Shown here piece by piece: positions 9,859 through 21,961 of a stretch of 64,000 bases of DNA. Location of the stretch: assembly GCF_003006155.1 (NCBI RefSeq), contig NZ_CP023559.1, positions 2,418,001 to 2,482,000 of the forward strand. The letters are read 5' to 3'. A program made the translations under genes and the position numbers. Each line of letters starts with the position of its first letter. Position 1 is the first letter of the stretch. The notes beneath the pieces are model-generated. The model was not told the origin of the DNA. It was given only the letters and a program-made list of their open reading frames with translations, and did not search any database. Source of the stretch: Salinicola tamaricis. Lineage in GTDB: Bacteria; Pseudomonadota; Gammaproteobacteria; Pseudomonadales; Halomonadaceae.

Positions 9859-12066
9859 TCAAGCCTGGCTGGCGTAGGCGTAGAGCAGCGTTTCCTGGGC
9901 GCTGACCGGCTCGGCGTCACCGCTCTCCTGCAGGTGGTACTGGCCTTCGCTATCGAGCACCCAGCTCTGGCAGTTGTCGACTAGGTAGGTGTCGAGGTCC
10001 TTGCGCACCTGCTGGGCGACCTTCTTGTCGAGCAGCGGGAAACAGGTCTCGACGCGGTGGAACATGTTGCGCTCCATGGCGTCGGCGCTGGAGCACCACA
10101 CCTCGTGGGCCCCGTCATTGCTGAAGTAGTAGACCCGGGTGTGTTCGAGGAAGCGACCGATGATCGAGCGCACGTGGATGTTCTCGGAGATCCCCGGCAC
10201 GCCAGGGCGCAGGCAACACATGCCGCGGATGATCAGATCGCAGCGCACGCCGGCCTGGGAGGCGCGGTAGAGCGCGCGGATCAGCTTGGGCTCGGTGATG
10301 GCGTTGCACTTGATCACCAGGCGCGCCTTCTTGCCGCTCTCGGCCAGCTTGGCTTCGCGCTCGATCATCGCCACCAGGGTGTCGTGGAGGGTGAAGGGCG
10401 CATGCAGCAGGGTGTTGATCTTGCGCGGCTTGCCCATCCCGGAGAGCTGCTGGAAGACGCGGTGAACGTCCTCGCAGAGCGCCTCGTTGGCGGTCATCAG
10501 GCTGTAGTCGGTGTAGAGCTTGGCGGTCTTGGCGTGGTAGTTGCCGGTGCCGAGATGCGCATAGTGGCGCAGTTCGCCCTTCTCGCGGCGCACGATATGC
10601 ATCATCTTGGCGTGGGTCTTGTAGGCCATCACCCCGTAGATGACGATGGCCCCGGCCTCCTGCAGGCGCGAGGCCAGCGCCAGGTTGTCGGCCTCGTCGA
10701 AGCGTGCCCGTAGCTCGATCACCACGGTCACTTCCTTGCCGCCGCGGGCTGCCTCGACCAGGGCACTGACGATCGAGGAGTCGGCGCCGGTGCGGTAGAG
10801 GGTCTGCTTGATCGCCATCACGTCGCTGTCGCGGGCGGCCTGGCGCAGTAGCTCCTCGACCGGCGTGAACGACTGGAACGGATGGTGCAGCAGGATATCG
10901 CCCTGGCGGATCATCGAGAACAGGTTGACGTCGCCGCGCACCTGCTTGGGCAGCCCCGGGGTGAAGGAGCGGTAGCGCAGGTCGGGTCGCTGGACGTCAT
11001 CCAGCACCGACATCAGCCGGGTCAGGTTGACCGGCCCGTTGACCCGGTAGAGATCCGCCTCGCCGAGCTCGAACTGCTTGAGCAGGAAGTCGATCAGGTT
11101 GTCCGGGCAGTTGTCGGCCACTTCCAGGCGCACGCCGCTGCCGTAGCGTCGAGCCAAGAGCTCGCCGCGCAGCGCCGAGGCAAGGTCCGAAACCTCTTCC
11201 GGGTCGACCGAGAGATCGGCGTTGCGGGTCAGGCGGAACTGATAGCAGCCCTCGACCTCCATGCCGGGAAACACCTCATGGGCATGGGCGTGGATCATCG
11301 ACGACAGGAACACATAGTCGGTGAAGCCTTCTTCGCACAGCGCCTCGGGCAGGCGGATCAGGCGCGGCAGCGAGCGCGGCGCGGGCAGGATAGCCAACCC
11401 GCCCTCGCGGCCGAAGGCGTCGGTACCGTCGAGCTCGACGATGAAGTTGAGGCTCTTGTTGACCAGTCGCGGGAAGGGGTGCGAGGGATCCAGCCCGATC
11501 GGACTGATCACCGGCGCGATCTCTTCCTCGAAGTAGTCGGCGACCCAAGCGGCCTGGGCCGGCGTCCACTGCGCGCGGCGGCGAAAGCGGATGTTCTGCT
11601 CCTCCAGCGCCGGCACCAGGGCATCGTTGAGGATGTGGTACTGGCGATCGACCTGTTCGTGGGCGATGCGCGAAATCTCCTCCAGCGTGCGCGCCGGTGG
11701 CAGGCCATCGGCGCCCACCTCTTCGTTGGCCAGGGCCATCTGGTGCTTGAGCCCGGCGACCCGGATTTCGAAGAACTCGTCCAGGTTGGAGGAGAAGATC
11801 AGCAGGAACATCAGTCGATTGAGCAGCGGATGTGAAGGATCCAAGGACTGCTCGAGCACGCGGATATTGAACTGCAGGTGTGACAACTCGCGGTTGAAGT
11901 AGAGCGTGGGATCGCTCAGGTCCGCCTGCGGCGAGGGGGTCGCCTTGGCGTGGATGCCCTTGCGGGTGCGGTTGACCCGCAGGGGCGGCGAGCTGCCGTC
12001 ATCGACCGGCAAACTGGTGCTGGCGAGTTCTCGACCGGAGCCGGGCGTGTCCTGGGTGTCTGTCAT
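9859..12066 (-). CDS. ppk1: Polyphosphate kinase 1
   Basis: PPK1 reversibly transfers the ATP gamma-phosphate to polyphosphate. The 735-residue product is intact. It starts the conserved region with [19 protein letters not shown], and has [17 protein letters not shown], the phospholipase-D-like segment [15 protein letters not shown] and [18 protein letters not shown], followed by the second His motif near [17 protein letters not shown] and the nucleotide-binding C-terminus. The ATG at 12066 is chosen over upstream in-frame ATGs because GGAGAA sits 6-11 bases before it. Polyphosphate storage fits the phosphate theme of the neighbouring phoX, but ppk1 next to hemB is also the ordinary pseudomonad order. 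Confidence 0.95.
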   Translation of the reverse strand: MTDTQDTPGSGRELASTSLPVDDGSSPPLRVNRTRKGIHAKATPSPQADLSDPTLYFNRELSHLQFNIRVLEQSLDPSHPLLNRLMFLLIFSSNLDEFFEIRVAGLKHQMALANEEVGADGLPPARTLEEISRIAHEQVDRQYHILNDALVPALEEQNIRFRRRAQWTPAQAAWVADYFEEEIAPVISPIGLDPSHPFPRLVNKSLNFIVELDGTDAFGREGGLAILPAPRSLPRLIRLPEALCEEGFTDYVFLSSMIHAHAHEVFPGMEVEGCYQFRLTRNADLSVDPEEVSDLASALRGELLARRYGSGVRLEVADNCPDNLIDFLLKQFELGEADLYRVNGPVNLTRLMSVLDDVQRPDLRYRSFTPGLPKQVRGDVNLFSMIRQGDILLHHPFQSFTPVEELLRQAARDSDVMAIKQTLYRTGADSSIVSALVEAARGGKEVTVVIELRARFDEADNLALASRLQEAGAIVIYGVMAYKTHAKMMHIVRREKGELRHYAHLGTGNYHAKTAKLYTDYSLMTANEALCEDVHRVFQQLSGMGKPRKINTLLHAPFTLHDTLVAMIEREAKLAESGKKARLVIKCNAITEPKLIRALYRASQAGVRCDLIIRGMCCLRPGVPGISENIHVRSIIGRFLEHTRVYYFSNDGAHEVWCSSADAMERNMFHRVETCFPLLDKKVAQQVRKDLDTYLVDNCQSWVLDSEGQYHLQESGDAEPVSAQETLLYAYASQA

Positions 12067-12118
12067 CGACTGTTCTCCACAATGATGTCCCGCACCCGGG
12101 CAGACGCGCCCGCGGTGG

Positions 12119-13337
<1,219 letters not shown>

Positions 13338-13386
13338 CTATCGAGTCGTGCGCGGTTATCAGGGCGCTGGCGTCGGTTCGCCGGGT

Positions 13387-14167
13387 TCAGTGCGTGGTAT
13401 CGGCGTCTGCTTCTTGCGTCCACGCGGCGCCGGCGTACCAGGCGCGCGAACAGGATGCCGACCTCGAACAGCAGCCACATCGGCACCGCCAGCAGGCTCT
13501 GCGAAATGATGTCGGGTGGGGTCAGCAGCATACCCACGACGAAGCAGATCAGGATCACGTAGGGGCGCTTCCTGGTCAGGCTCTTGACGTCGGTGATACC
13601 GGTCCAGATCACCAGAAAGGTGGCGATGGGAATCTCGAACGCCACGCCGAAGGCGAAGAACATCTTCAGCACGAAGTTGAGATAGGCGTTGATGTCCGTC
13701 ATCACCTGCACGTCCTGCGGGCCGGTGTGGACGAAGAAGCTGAACAGCAGCGGAAATACCACGTAGTAGGCGAAGGCCGCGCCGCAGTAGAACAGCACGA
13801 TGCTCGATGCCAGTAGCGGAAAGGCTAACGCCTTCTCATGGCGGTAGAGCCCCGGGGCGATGAAGGCCCAGGCCTGATACAGGATCACCGGCACGGCGGC
13901 GAAGATCGAGACCACCATGGTGAGCTTGAACGGAGCCAGGAACGGCGAGGTCACCTCGGTGGCGATCATGCGCGAGCCCGCCGGCAGCAGTGCGATCAGC
14001 GGCTCGGCGACGAAGCGGTAGATATCGTTGGAGAAGGCGTAGAGCACGGCGAAGATGGCGATCACCACGATCACCGCCTTCATCAGGCGCGAGCGCAGTT
14101 CGATGAGGTGCTCGATCAGCGGGGCCTGCGGTTGCTCTTCCTCCGGTGGGCGTGAGGCGTCACTCAT
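13387..14167 (-). CDS. tatC: Sec-independent protein translocase TatC
   Basis: TatC is the polytopic receptor for twin-arginine signal peptides. The sequence opens with [20 protein letters not shown] and has the usual six membrane segments, with [21 protein letters not shown] and [22 protein letters not shown]. The frame as read continues to 13031 through low-complexity Arg-rich and hemB-antisense sequence. A one-base shift after ARLVRRRR gives a short acidic tail (EADADTTH) and a stop at 13387, which matches the family length (about 259 residues). It overlaps tatB by ATGA. Confidence 0.9.
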
Positions 14168-14727
14168 CGGGTATTCGAATCCTTGTCCTCGGTACCGCTC
14201 GCCGGCGCGGGCAGATCATCCGCGGGTCGTGGCGGCGGATCGGCGGGGGCGGGGGGCGATACGGCGTCGAAGTGCTTCGCCGGGGCTGGGTCATCCGGTT
14301 GCGGCGAGTGTGACGCCGATGCCTGTTCGGACGAAGCGGCGTCGGGCAAAGCGGCGTCGGTCGGCGTCGAGTCGTCCGATGTGGCGCGCGCCGTGCCTGG
14401 GCGAGCTTCGTCGCTGCCGAGGGTCTTCTCAACCGCGTGGCGAGCCCGGCCCACGCCCTCGTCGAGCTGGCGTTGGCCCTGTTCGACCTCCTGCCTGACT
14501 CGGCCGACCCCCTCGTCGAGCTTGCGCTGCTGCTCGGCGAGTTTCTGGCGCAGCTCTTCTGCCTCCAGCTGGGAGGTGATCTCGCGCTGCATGTTGGCGA
14601 CGCTGCGGCGAATGCGGCCGATCCACAGCCCGGCGGTGCGGGCGGCAATGGGCAGGCGCTCCGGCCCCAGCACCAGCAGGCCGACGATGCCGATCAGCAG
14701 CAGTTCGAAAAAGCCGATATCGAACAT
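14164..14727 (-). CDS. tatB: Sec-independent protein translocase TatB
   Basis: TatB is the single-span membrane partner of TatC. The product is 187 residues, with the N-terminal helix [21 protein letters not shown] and the conserved GPERLP, then an amphipathic helix ([18 protein letters not shown]). A long charged coiled coil with KLDEGVGR repeats and a Pro/Ala/Asp-rich disordered tail follow. It sits between tatA and tatC in the usual order. The exported proteins PhoX and probably the SoxB-like protein are likely clients. Confidence 0.95.
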   Translation of the reverse strand: MFDIGFFELLLIGIVGLLVLGPERLPIAARTAGLWIGRIRRSVANMQREITSQLEAEELRQKLAEQQRKLDEGVGRVRQEVEQGQRQLDEGVGRARHAVEKTLGSDEARPGTARATSDDSTPTDAALPDAASSEQASASHSPQPDDPAPAKHFDAVSPPAPADPPPRPADDLPAPASGTEDKDSNTR

Positions 14728-14733
14728 CGCCGC

Positions 14734-15003
14734 TTACTTGCGCTCGGCCTTGTCGTCGGCGCCCGACTTGATCTCGTCGCTATCGAAGCGGCTGTCCTGT
14801 GACGCCTGCTGGGAGTGGTCGATGCGCTGCTGAGAGGTGCTGTCCGCCTTCTCCTTGTCATCCTCGTCGTGCATCGCCTTCTTGAACCCCTTCACCGCGC
14901 CGCCCAGATCGCTGCCGACGTTGCGCAGTTTCTTGGTGCCGAAGATCAAGATGATGATCCCGAGCACGATCAGCAACTGCCAGATACTGATACCACCCAA
15001 CAT
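14734..15003 (-). CDS. tatA: Sec-independent protein translocase TatA
   Basis: TatA forms the size-adaptable Tat pore. The product is 89 residues, with the membrane helix [19 protein letters not shown], then [21 protein letters not shown], the hallmark hinge and amphipathic helix, and a charged tail. It is 6 bases upstream of tatB, so the two are almost certainly co-transcribed. Confidence 0.96.
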   Translation of the reverse strand: MLGGISIWQLLIVLGIIILIFGTKKLRNVGSDLGGAVKGFKKAMHDEDDKEKADSTSQQRIDHSQQASQDSRFDSDEIKSGADDKAERK

Positions 15004-15071
15004 AACCTTACTCCTTGAGGCATGCGCCGAGGCGCTGACACGATTGACGCTGAATTGACCCTAGGTAGCGC

Positions 15072-15413
15072 TTACGGGTTTGGCTGCCGAGCCGCTTTTT
15101 CGTCCAGGCCGGAGACGCCGAAGCGTCGGGCCAGCTCGTCGAGCACGGCGCGATGGTCGACCTCCAGATGCGAGAGCATGACCAGGCTGTGGAACCACAG
15201 ATCGGCGACTTCGCCGACGAGTGCCTGCCGACTCTGCTCATCATCGGCCTTGACGTCCTTGGCGGCAAGCAGCGTCTCGGTCGCTTCTTCGCCCACCTTC
15301 TCCAGAATCTTGTTGAGACCCCGGTGATGAAGCTGCGCGACGTAGGAGCTTTGCGGGTCGGCGTCGCGGCGCTCGGCGAGCACGGCGGCCAATCGTTCGA
15401 GAGTATCACTCAT
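15072..15413 (-). CDS. hisE: Phosphoribosyl-ATP pyrophosphatase HisE
   Basis: HisE hydrolyses phosphoribosyl-ATP to phosphoribosyl-AMP in histidine synthesis. The product is 113 residues with the MazG-like helical motif: [26 protein letters not shown], then [13 protein letters not shown]. It stands in the ubiB-tatA interval, where pseudomonads carry hisI and hisE; hisI is not present here and must lie elsewhere if the pathway is complete. Confidence 0.93.
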   Translation of the reverse strand: MSDTLERLAAVLAERRDADPQSSYVAQLHHRGLNKILEKVGEEATETLLAAKDVKADDEQSRQALVGEVADLWFHSLVMLSHLEVDHRAVLDELARRFGVSGLDEKAARQPNP

Positions 15414-15476
15414 GAGATGACAATCCTGAGTCTAAATAAGCGGTTCGCGAGCCGGGCCGCCGCGGGCGGCCCGCGC

Positions 15477-17102
15477 TCAGCGCCAGGCGAGCAGCGCCAC
15501 TCCCAGCAGCGCTGCAGCGACTACCGGCCACGGCTGCTGCTCGGCCCAGCCGAGCATCGGCTGCCAGCCCCAGCAGCCAGCACCAGCAGCAGCAGCCCCA
15601 GGCGTAGCCGGCGGGCGCGCGCGCCGGCGCGCTCGAAGCGCTGCTGCAGGCCACTCAGCGCGGCGGTCTGCTGGCGCCGCTGCCGACGCTGTTCGTCGCG
15701 CTCGGAGAGCGCCTGGTGGGCCAGCACCGGGAGCTCCGGCAACTGATGGGCCAGCTCCGGGGCGTGCTTCTTGAGCGTCTGCCAGAATCCCTTGGGGCCG
15801 GCACGCTCGCGCATCCAGCGCTCGAGATAGGGCCGCGCAGTGCTCCAAAGATCGAGGTCCGGATAGAGCTGGCGCCCCAGCCCTTCGATATTGAGCAGGG
15901 TCTTTTGCAGCAGCACCAGCTGCGGCTGCACCTCCATGTGAAAACGCCGCGCGGTCTGGAACAGGCCCAGCAGCACCTGGCCGAAGGAGATGTCCTTGAG
16001 CGGCTTCTCCAGGATCGGCTCGCACACCGCGCGGATCGCCGAGGCGAACTCGTTGGCCCGGGTGCCTTCGCCCGACCCAGCCAGACTCGATGTGCAGCAC
16101 CGCCACCTCGTAGTAGTCCTGGCGGAAGAAGGCCAGCAGGTTGCGCGCCAGATAGTCCTGGTCCTCCCGCGTGAGACTGCCGACGATGCCGCAGTCGATG
16201 GCGATATAGCGCGGCTCGGTGGGGTTCTCGCGGGAGACGAAGATATTGCCGGGGTGCATGTCGGCATGGAAGAAGTTGTCGCGGAACACCTGGGTGAAGA
16301 AGATCTCCACGCCGCGCTCGGCGAGCTTCTTGAGATCGGTACCCTGGGCCTTCAACGCCGCCACGTCGGCCACCGGAATACCCTCGATACGCTCCTGCAC
16401 CATCACCTGGCGATGGGTCAGCGACCAGTAGATGCTGGGCACATAGAGCAGCGGCGAGCTCTGGAAGTTGCGCTTGAGCTGCGAGGTGTTGGCCGCCTCC
16501 TTGTTGAGGTCGAGCTCGTCGAATAGCGTCGCTTCGTAATCCTCGACCACCTCGACCGGGCGCAGGCGGCGCGCCTCCGGCACCCGGCGCAGCAGCCGGG
16601 CGAAGGTGTAGAGCAGGCCGATGTCCTCGCGCATGGTGCGCTCGATGCCAGGGCGGATGATCTTGACCACCACGCGTTCGCCAGTATGCAGCTCAGCGGC
16701 ATGCACCTGGGCAATCGAGGCCGAGGCCATGGGCTCGGTCTCGAAGCTGGCGAAGGCCTCGGCGACCGGCTTGCCCAGCTCTTTCTCGACCATGGCGCGG
16801 GCGGTCTCGCCGGGGAACGGTGGCACCTGGTCCTGCAGCCGCTTGAGCTCGTCGGCGATATCCGGCGGCAGCAGATCGCGTCGGGTCGAGAGCATCTGGC
16901 CGAACTTGACGAAGATCGGCCCCAGCGACTCCAGCGCCAGCCGCAGCCGCTCGCCGCGGGTGTGGCTGCCAGTAGGGATGAGCCGGGCCGGGGCAAAGCG
17001 CCACAGCCAGCGCAGTACTGGCGGCAGGCGCTCCTGGGGCACCAGAGTATCGAGACGGTAGCGCGAGACGGTCCAGGCGATACGCATCAGCCGCAGACTC
17101 AT
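15477..17102 (-). CDS. ubiB: Ubiquinone biosynthesis ATPase/kinase-like protein UbiB (two frameshifts)
   Basis: UbiB is an atypical kinase-fold membrane ATPase needed for ubiquinone synthesis. Family motifs are the KxGQ loop ([16 protein letters not shown]), the Ala-rich nucleotide loop ([11 protein letters not shown]), the catalytic-loop [11 protein letters not shown] and the DCG variant of the metal motif ([10 protein letters not shown]), as in other gammaproteobacterial UbiB. A frameshift near 16075 and another near 15560 displace the C-terminal part, which ends in hydrophobic membrane segments. The start at 17102 overlaps the ubiJ stop by four bases. Confidence 0.92.
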   Translation of the reverse strand: MSLRLMRIAWTVSRYRLDTLVPQERLPPVLRWLWRFAPARLIPTGSHTRGERLRLALESLGPIFVKFGQMLSTRRDLLPPDIADELKRLQDQVPPFPGETARAMVEKELGKPVAEAFASFETEPMASASIAQVHAAELHTGERVVVKIIRPGIERTMREDIGLLYTFARLLRRVPEARRLRPVEVVEDYEATLFDELDLNKEAANTSQLKRNFQSSPLLYVPSIYWSLTHRQVMVQERIEGIPVADVAALKAQGTDLKKLAERGVEIFFTQVFRDNFFHADMHPGNIFVSRENPTEPRYIAIDCGIVGSLTREDQDYLARNLLAFFRQDYYEVAVLHIESGWVGRRHPGQRVRLGDPRGVRADPGEAAQGHLLRPGAAGPVPDRAAFSHGGAAAAGAAAKDPAQYRRAGAPALSGPRSLEHCAALSRALDARACRPQGILADAQEARPGAGPSVAGAPGAGPPGALRARRTASAAAPADRRAEWPAAALRARRRARPPATPGAAAAGAGCWGWQPMLGWAEQQPWPVVAAALLGVALLAWR

Positions 17103-17749
17103 GGGCGCGGCTCCTGTGCAGCACTAGCTGTGTGTTCGCGTTCGAGACGGGTGACCCGCGCCGAGAGACGGTCGACGCGCAGGCGCAGTGCGCTCAGGGC
17201 ATCACGGGCGACCTCGAGCTGATCCTGCCCGGCGATCAGTCGCGCTTCCTCGAACAGATATTCGCGCCAGTCCTGCTGCCACTCGCTGGCGTTGGCTCGC
17301 GCCTGGCGAGTCAGATAGCCGAGCGCACGGGCCAGGCCGTGGGCCGGGGTGGCACCGAGAGCCTGGGCCAGCGCGCCCTCCCAGTCCAGGTCGAGATCGA
17401 GCAGCAGCGTCTGCAGCGGCGCCAGCATGCCGGTATCGCCGCTGACGTCGAGATCACCGTTGAACAGCAGCCGCTCCAGCGAATCGCCGGCGACCCAGCG
17501 CTCGAGCACGTGGCGGTCGACGCCGATCACCAGATTGTCGTGCTGCTGCCAGTCGCTGATCCGGGAGATGCGGATGTCGGCGTCGGTGAAGCTCATCCGC
17601 AGCGCCAGCGGCGGTGCCTTGCTCACCAGGCGCAGGCTGCGGCCGTCGAGGGCGCGCAGACGTGAAGGCGTCGCCGGATCGCGCGCCAACAGCCGCGCGA
17701 TGGCCCGTTCCGCGGCCACCAGCGTGAAGTTGTCGACCACGCCAGCCAT
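17099..17749 (-). CDS. ubiJ: Ubiquinone biosynthesis accessory factor UbiJ (SCP2 domain)
   Basis: UbiJ binds ubiquinone intermediates and helps organise the Ubi complex. The product is 216 residues. It has an N-terminal SCP2 lipid-binding domain ([40 protein letters not shown]) and a C-terminal coiled coil ([26 protein letters not shown]). Position between ubiE and ubiB, with overlap to ubiB, supports the call. Confidence 0.92.
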   Translation of the reverse strand: MAGVVDNFTLVAAERAIARLLARDPATPSRLRALDGRSLRLVSKAPPLALRMSFTDADIRISRISDWQQHDNLVIGVDRHVLERWVAGDSLERLLFNGDLDVSGDTGMLAPLQTLLLDLDLDWEGALAQALGATPAHGLARALGYLTRQARANASEWQQDWREYLFEEARLIAGQDQLEVARDALSALRLRVDRLSARVTRLEREHTASAAQEPRP

Positions 17750-17751
17750 GC

Positions 17752-18498
17752 TCAGAGCTTGATACCGCGGTGCAGGGCGACGATGCCCCCGGTCATGTTG
17801 GTGTACTCGACGCGTTCGAGTCCGGCGGTCTGCATCATGCCCTTGAGCGTTTCTTGGTCCGGGTGCATGCGGATCGACTCCGCCAGATAGCGGTAGCTGT
17901 CGGCGTCGTTGGCGACCAGTCGACCGACCTGCGGCAGTACCCGGAACGAGTACTGGTCGTAGGCCTTGGAGAGCAGGCCGTTGATCGGCTTGGAGAACTC
18001 CAGCACCAGCAGGCGCCCGCCGGGCTTGAGCACGCGGGTCATCGAGCGCAGCGCGGCATCCTTGTCGGTGACGTTGCGCAGGCCAAAGGCGATGGTGATG
18101 CAGTGGAAACTGTTGTCGGGGAACGGCAGGCTCTCGGCGTTCGCCTGCACGTACTCGACGTTATCGCCGACGCCGCTGTCGATCAGTTTGTCACGACCGA
18201 CCCGCAGCATCGAAGCGTTGATATCGGCCAGCACTACCCGGCCGCTGGGGCCGACGCGCTTGGCGAACTGGCGCGTCAGATCGCCGGTGCCGCCGGCGAT
18301 ATCGAGCACCCGATGGCCGGTACGGACACCGCTGCGCTCCAGGGTGAGATGCTTCCACAGCCGATGGATACCCAACGACATCAGGTCGTTCATCACGTCG
18401 TAGCGCGCGGCCACCGAATGGAAGACGTCCGCCACCCGGGCGGCCTTCTCCTCGACCGCGACCTGCTCGTAGCCGAAGTCGGTCGTGCGCTTGTCCAT
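17752..18498 (-). CDS. ubiE: Ubiquinone/menaquinone C-methyltransferase UbiE
   Basis: UbiE is the SAM-dependent C-methyltransferase of quinone synthesis. The product is 248 residues. It has [20 protein letters not shown], the SAM-binding [16 protein letters not shown], the [20 protein letters not shown] region and the FGLRNVTD and LVLEFSKP signatures. It starts the ubiE-ubiJ-ubiB run and ends two bases before ubiJ's start. Confidence 0.95.
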   Translation of the reverse strand: MDKRTTDFGYEQVAVEEKAARVADVFHSVAARYDVMNDLMSLGIHRLWKHLTLERSGVRTGHRVLDIAGGTGDLTRQFAKRVGPSGRVVLADINASMLRVGRDKLIDSGVGDNVEYVQANAESLPFPDNSFHCITIAFGLRNVTDKDAALRSMTRVLKPGGRLLVLEFSKPINGLLSKAYDQYSFRVLPQVGRLVANDADSYRYLAESIRMHPDQETLKGMMQTAGLERVEYTNMTGGIVALHRGIKL

Positions 18499-18652
18499 GT
18501 GCTTCTCCCCGAAAAGACGCTGTAGATCGCCGCGCGAACGCCGTCAACGGCGGCCGCGGCGAGGGCAGGCGGGTCGAGTCTTCGCTGACTCGGTCGATGG
18601 TGCATTGTAGCGTCTGGTCCGGGCCTTGTCTTTGCGCCGAGGCGCCGCGCCT

Positions 18653-19036
18653 TCACACCTGATGGATCTGGATCGTGCTCGGCTCGCGCGAGGCCCCGGC
18701 CTGTGCCAGCCGTGCCAGATAGTCGGCCCAGCGGGCCTCCTGTTCGGTCGCCAGCTCGTAAAGGTAGTCCCAGGTGTAGAGACCGCTGTCGTGGCCGTCG
18801 TCGAAGTGCAGCTTGAGCGCATAGCGTCCGGCCTGGGTGACGTCGAGCAGCCCGACGTGGCGCTTGCCGGTCTGCAGCACCGCTTCGCTGGGGTGATGCC
18901 CCTGGACCTCGGCCGAGGGCGAGTAGACCCGCAGCAATTCGATCGCCAGGCGGTAGCTGCTGCCGTCGGCATAGCCGAGTTCGAGTTCTCGGTCGCGCTT
19001 GTGGTAGTGCACGCGGGTGGGGACGGGGGCGGACAT
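18653..19036 (-). CDS. DUF971 (gamma-butyrobetaine hydroxylase-like N-terminal domain) protein
   Basis: The product is about 127 residues of a single DUF971 domain: HYHKRDRELELGYADGSSYR, LAIELLRVYSPSAEVQGHHP, then YALKLHFDDGHDSGLYTWDY. The domain occurs as the N-terminus of gamma-butyrobetaine hydroxylases and alone in proteins of unclear role, some linked to iron-sulfur handling. The ATG at 19036 is preceded by AGGAGG, which decides the start. The position between hslU and ubiE is the conserved pseudomonad order. The specific function is unknown. Confidence 0.85.
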   Translation of the reverse strand: MSAPVPTRVHYHKRDRELELGYADGSSYRLAIELLRVYSPSAEVQGHHPSEAVLQTGKRHVGLLDVTQAGRYALKLHFDDGHDSGLYTWDYLYELATEQEARWADYLARLAQAGASREPSTIQIHQV

Positions 19037-19143
19037 GGCGAAACCTCCTGGCGTGGGGCAGGCGCCCATGGGAAGAAGACGAGCGGCGCGACGCACGCGG
19101 GCCTCGAGACGTCGCAGGCCCCGAGACGCCGCAGGCCATAGAA

Positions 19144-19306
19144 CGCCTTTCACAACCGCTAGACGACGTGGGCTCATCCGGTGGCAGGGCGTCGCGAGGG
19201 CGCTGTGAACCCCTCCCTGGGCGCTACCTTTGCCATCCCTGGCAAAGGCCCCTCACTTTACCCCGCCGCCGGTGCCCATCGTCAGAGGGTCTGGAAATAG
19301 GCGCTA
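19144..19306. repeat. 163-bp intergenic repeat, copy 1
   Basis: This copy matches 21507-21669 in the same orientation at roughly 90% by eye, with only compensating one-base gaps. It holds a perfect 9-bp inverted repeat CCTTTGCCA/TGGCAAAGG around TCCC (19227-19248). It lies between the DUF971 gene and hslU and has no coding potential. Together with copy 2 it brackets hslVU. Confidence 0.88.
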
Positions 19307-19390
19307 TGTGTATCGAGTCCAGCGGACGTCGAGGCCAGCGTCATGATCGCCGCCGCGGGCACGCGCTTGGCATGCCTGCGGCGCTCGGGA

Positions 19391-20709
19391 TTACAGAATA
19401 TAGCGCGACAGATCTTCGTCCACCGCCAGCTCGCCGAGCTGGGCATCGACGTAGGCGCCATCCACCACCAAGGGGCTTGCGAAGTCGCCGCCCTGATAGG
19501 AGGCCTCCTCGAGCAGCCGCTCCATCACCGTGTGCAGGCGGCGCGCGCCGATATTCTCGGTGCCGTCGTTGACCTGCCAGGCGATCTCGGCGATCCGCGC
19601 GATGCCGTCTTCGGTGAACTGCACCTCCAGCCCTTCGGTGCCGAGCAGCGCTTGATACTGCTTGGTCAGCGCCGCCGAAGGTTCGGTCAGGATGCGCTTG
19701 AAGTCATCCGGGGTCAGGGCGGTGAGCTCGACCCGGATCGGCAGGCGCCCCTGCAGCTCGGGGATCAGGTCCGACGGCTTGGAAAGGTGGAAGGCGCCGG
19801 AGGCGATGAACAGGATATGGTCGGTGCGCACCATGCCGTGCTTGGTGGAGACGGTGGAGCCCTCGATCAGCGGCAGCAGGTCACGCTGCACACCCTCGCG
19901 GGAGACGTCGCCGCCGCTGCCGCCGGACTCGCCGCGCTTGGCGACCTTGTCGATTTCGTCGAGGAACACGATGCCGTTCTGCTCCACCGCTTCCAGCGCG
20001 CGCTGCTTGATCCCTCCTCGTTGACCAGCTTGGCGGCTTCCTCGTCCTGCAGCAGCTTCCACGCTTCCTTGACCGTGACCCGGCGGCTCTCTGTCTTCTG
20101 TTTGCCCATGTTGGCGAACAGGCTCTGCAGCTGGTTGGTCATCTCCTCCATGCCCGGCGGGGTCATGATATCGATGCCCTGGCTCGCCGGGGTGACCTCG
20201 ATATCGATCTCCTTGTCGTCGAGCTGGCCTTCGCGCAGTTTCTTGCGGAATACCTGACGCGTGCCGGAGTCGTCGCGGCCGCTGTCGTACTCGCTGCCCC
20301 GCGGGCGCGGCAGCAGGGCATCGAGGATGCGCTCCTCGGCGGCATCCTGGGCCTTGTTGCGGACCTCGGTCTTGGCTTGCTCGCGCACCATCTTGATCGA
20401 CATTTCCATCAGATCGCGCACGATCGACTCGACGTCGCGGCCGACGTAGCCGACCTCGGTGAACTTGGTCGCCTCGACCTTGAGGAAGGGGGCGCCGGCG
20501 AGCTTGGCCAGACGTCGCGCAATCTCGGTCTTGCCCACCCCGGTGGGGCCGATCATCAGAATGTTCTTGGGCACGATCTCGCCGCGCATGTCAGCGTCCA
20601 GGCGCATGCGGCGCCAGCGGTTGCGCAGGGCGATCGCCACCGCGCGCTTGGCGTCGTGCTGGCCGATGATGTACTGGTCCAGCGAATGGACGATCTCACG
20701 CGGGGTCAT
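19391..20709 (-). CDS. hslU: ATP-dependent protease ATPase subunit HslU (one frameshift)
   Basis: HslU (ClpY) is the AAA+ unfoldase of the HslVU protease. It has [20 protein letters not shown], Walker [10 protein letters not shown], the [20 protein letters not shown] segment, an inserted I domain (about residues 110-240), Walker [10 protein letters not shown], and the C-terminal SRYIL-type tail that docks into HslV. A frameshift near 20015 splits it. The ATG at 20709 lacks a good ribosome site; an ATG at 20762 has a GA-rich site but is out of frame as read, so the true start may be upstream. Sixty-six bases separate it from hslV. Confidence 0.93.
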
Positions 20710-20775
20710 GGCCGACTGGGTGTCGGTCGGTGCCGGGAGGGCGTTCTGGGTCCTGGGTCATGGCACTCGCTCTCG

Positions 20776-21294
20776 TCACAGCTCTTCGAGCGTGATGTGG
20801 TGATTGGTGAAGACGCAGATGTCGGCGGCGATGTTGAGCGACTTCTCGGTGATGTCGCGGGCGCCGAGCTCGGTGTTCTCGAGCAGTGCGCGGGCCGAGG
20901 CCTGGGCGAAGTGCCCGCCGGAGCCGATGGCGATGATGCCGCGCTCCGGTTCGACCACGTCGCCGTTGCCGGTGATGATCAGCGAGGCGCTCTTGTCGGC
21001 CACCGCCAACATCGCCTCGAGGCGGCGCAGGGCGCGGTCGGTACGCCACTCCTTGGCCAGCTCCACCGCGGCCTTGGTCAGGTGGCCCTGGTACTTCTCG
21101 AGCTGGGCCTCGAAGCGTTCGAACAGGGTGAAGGCATCGGCGGTGCCGCCGGCGAAACCGGCCAGCACCTGGCCACGATAGAGCCGGCGGACCTTGCTGG
21201 CGTTGCCTTTCATCACCGTGTTGCCCAGCGATACCTGGCCATCTCCCGCCAGCGCGACCTGGTCGCCACGGCGCACGGATACGATTGTGGTCAT
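20776..21294 (-). CDS. hslV: ATP-dependent protease subunit HslV
   Basis: HslV (ClpQ) is the proteasome-like peptidase. The product is 172 residues. The catalytic N-terminal threonine follows the initiator Met directly ([20 protein letters not shown]), which fixes the start at 21294 although the frame is open to 21378; AGGAG lies before it. [17 protein letters not shown] and [22 protein letters not shown] are family signatures. A sigma-32 promoter of the classic form was looked for upstream and not seen. Confidence 0.95.
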   Translation of the reverse strand: MTTIVSVRRGDQVALAGDGQVSLGNTVMKGNASKVRRLYRGQVLAGFAGGTADAFTLFERFEAQLEKYQGHLTKAAVELAKEWRTDRALRRLEAMLAVADKSASLIITGNGDVVEPERGIIAIGSGGHFAQASARALLENTELGARDITEKSLNIAADICVFTNHHITLEEL

Positions 21295-21797
21295 CAAGCT
21301 ACTCCTTGTGGCGCGCCGTCGGGAGCCGATCTGAAACGATCCGCCGCGACCGCTGGGGGCCGGGCGGCCGGCAACCACCCGACGGCGCCGAAAAAGACGC
21401 GCGGCATCGCCATATCGCGATGCGCCGTGCTGGCAGAGGTGTGGGCAGTCGGGGCGGAAATCAAGCGAAGCGGGTTATCGAAGGTGGCGGGCGGCCGATC
21501 TATGAGCGCCTTTCACAACCGCTAGACGACGTGGGCTTATCCGGCGGCAGGGCGTCGCGAGGGCGCTGTAAACCCTTCCCGGGCGCTACCTTTGCCATCC
21601 CTGGCAAAGGACCCTCGCTTTGCCCTACCCCCGGCGCCCATCGTCGGATGGGGTTGGAAATGGGCTCTAATCTGGACAGATAGGGCGAAGGCGGGGAAAA
21701 GAGCTGGTTGGGTAGGAGCGTGGGCAAGCGCCTCTCCGCCCCGGATCGATGTGCGTGACCGATCCGGGCAGGCGAGCGCACTGTTTTTCAGGCAGTG
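21295..21797. other. Non-coding region upstream of hslV
   Basis: This stretch holds the hslV leader, repeat copy 2 (21507-21669) and a 9-bp stem CCCGGATCG/CGATCCGGG (21740-21768). No protein gene is supported. It is unusually long for this otherwise compact run, because repeat copy 2 and the palindromic element at 21798 separate the ftsN-like gene from hslV. Confidence 0.6.
21507..21669. repeat. 163-bp intergenic repeat, copy 2
   Basis: Direct copy of 19144-19306 (offset 2363 bp). The internal hairpin CCTTTGCCA/TGGCAAAGG is conserved at 21589-21610, while the flanks of the hairpin carry most of the differences. That pattern is what is expected if the structure is kept. Confidence 0.88.
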
Positions 21798-21961
21798 CTT
21801 AGAGGGTGTTTACAAATTCGGCGAGCGAAGGCAAGACAAGGCAAAATCGGTCGAAAAACGGACCGGGCTGGCGCTCCAGTTTACACGGGGTAAATGAGCA
21901 TTTTGAGGCCGATTTTAACGCCGTATTGGCGAGCGCAGGCAGTTTGTAAACACTCTCTTAG
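21798..21961. mobile_element. MITE-like palindromic element
   Basis: The ends GAGGGTGTTTACAAA (left) and the complement of GAGAGTGTTTACAAA (right) form 15-bp terminal inverted repeats. TTA, or CTTAG if the ends are set differently, is repeated directly on both sides as a possible target duplication. Inner arms CAAAATCGG and CCGATTTTA extend the palindrome. The element is about 160 bp with no coding capacity. Its right edge contains the TAA stop of the ftsN-like gene (21958-21960). Confidence 0.7.

Noticed and set aside
21295-21430. A sigma-32 heat-shock promoter for hslV
   Set aside because: No CTTGAA-type -35 with a CCCCAT-type -10 at the right spacing could be found on the minus strand.
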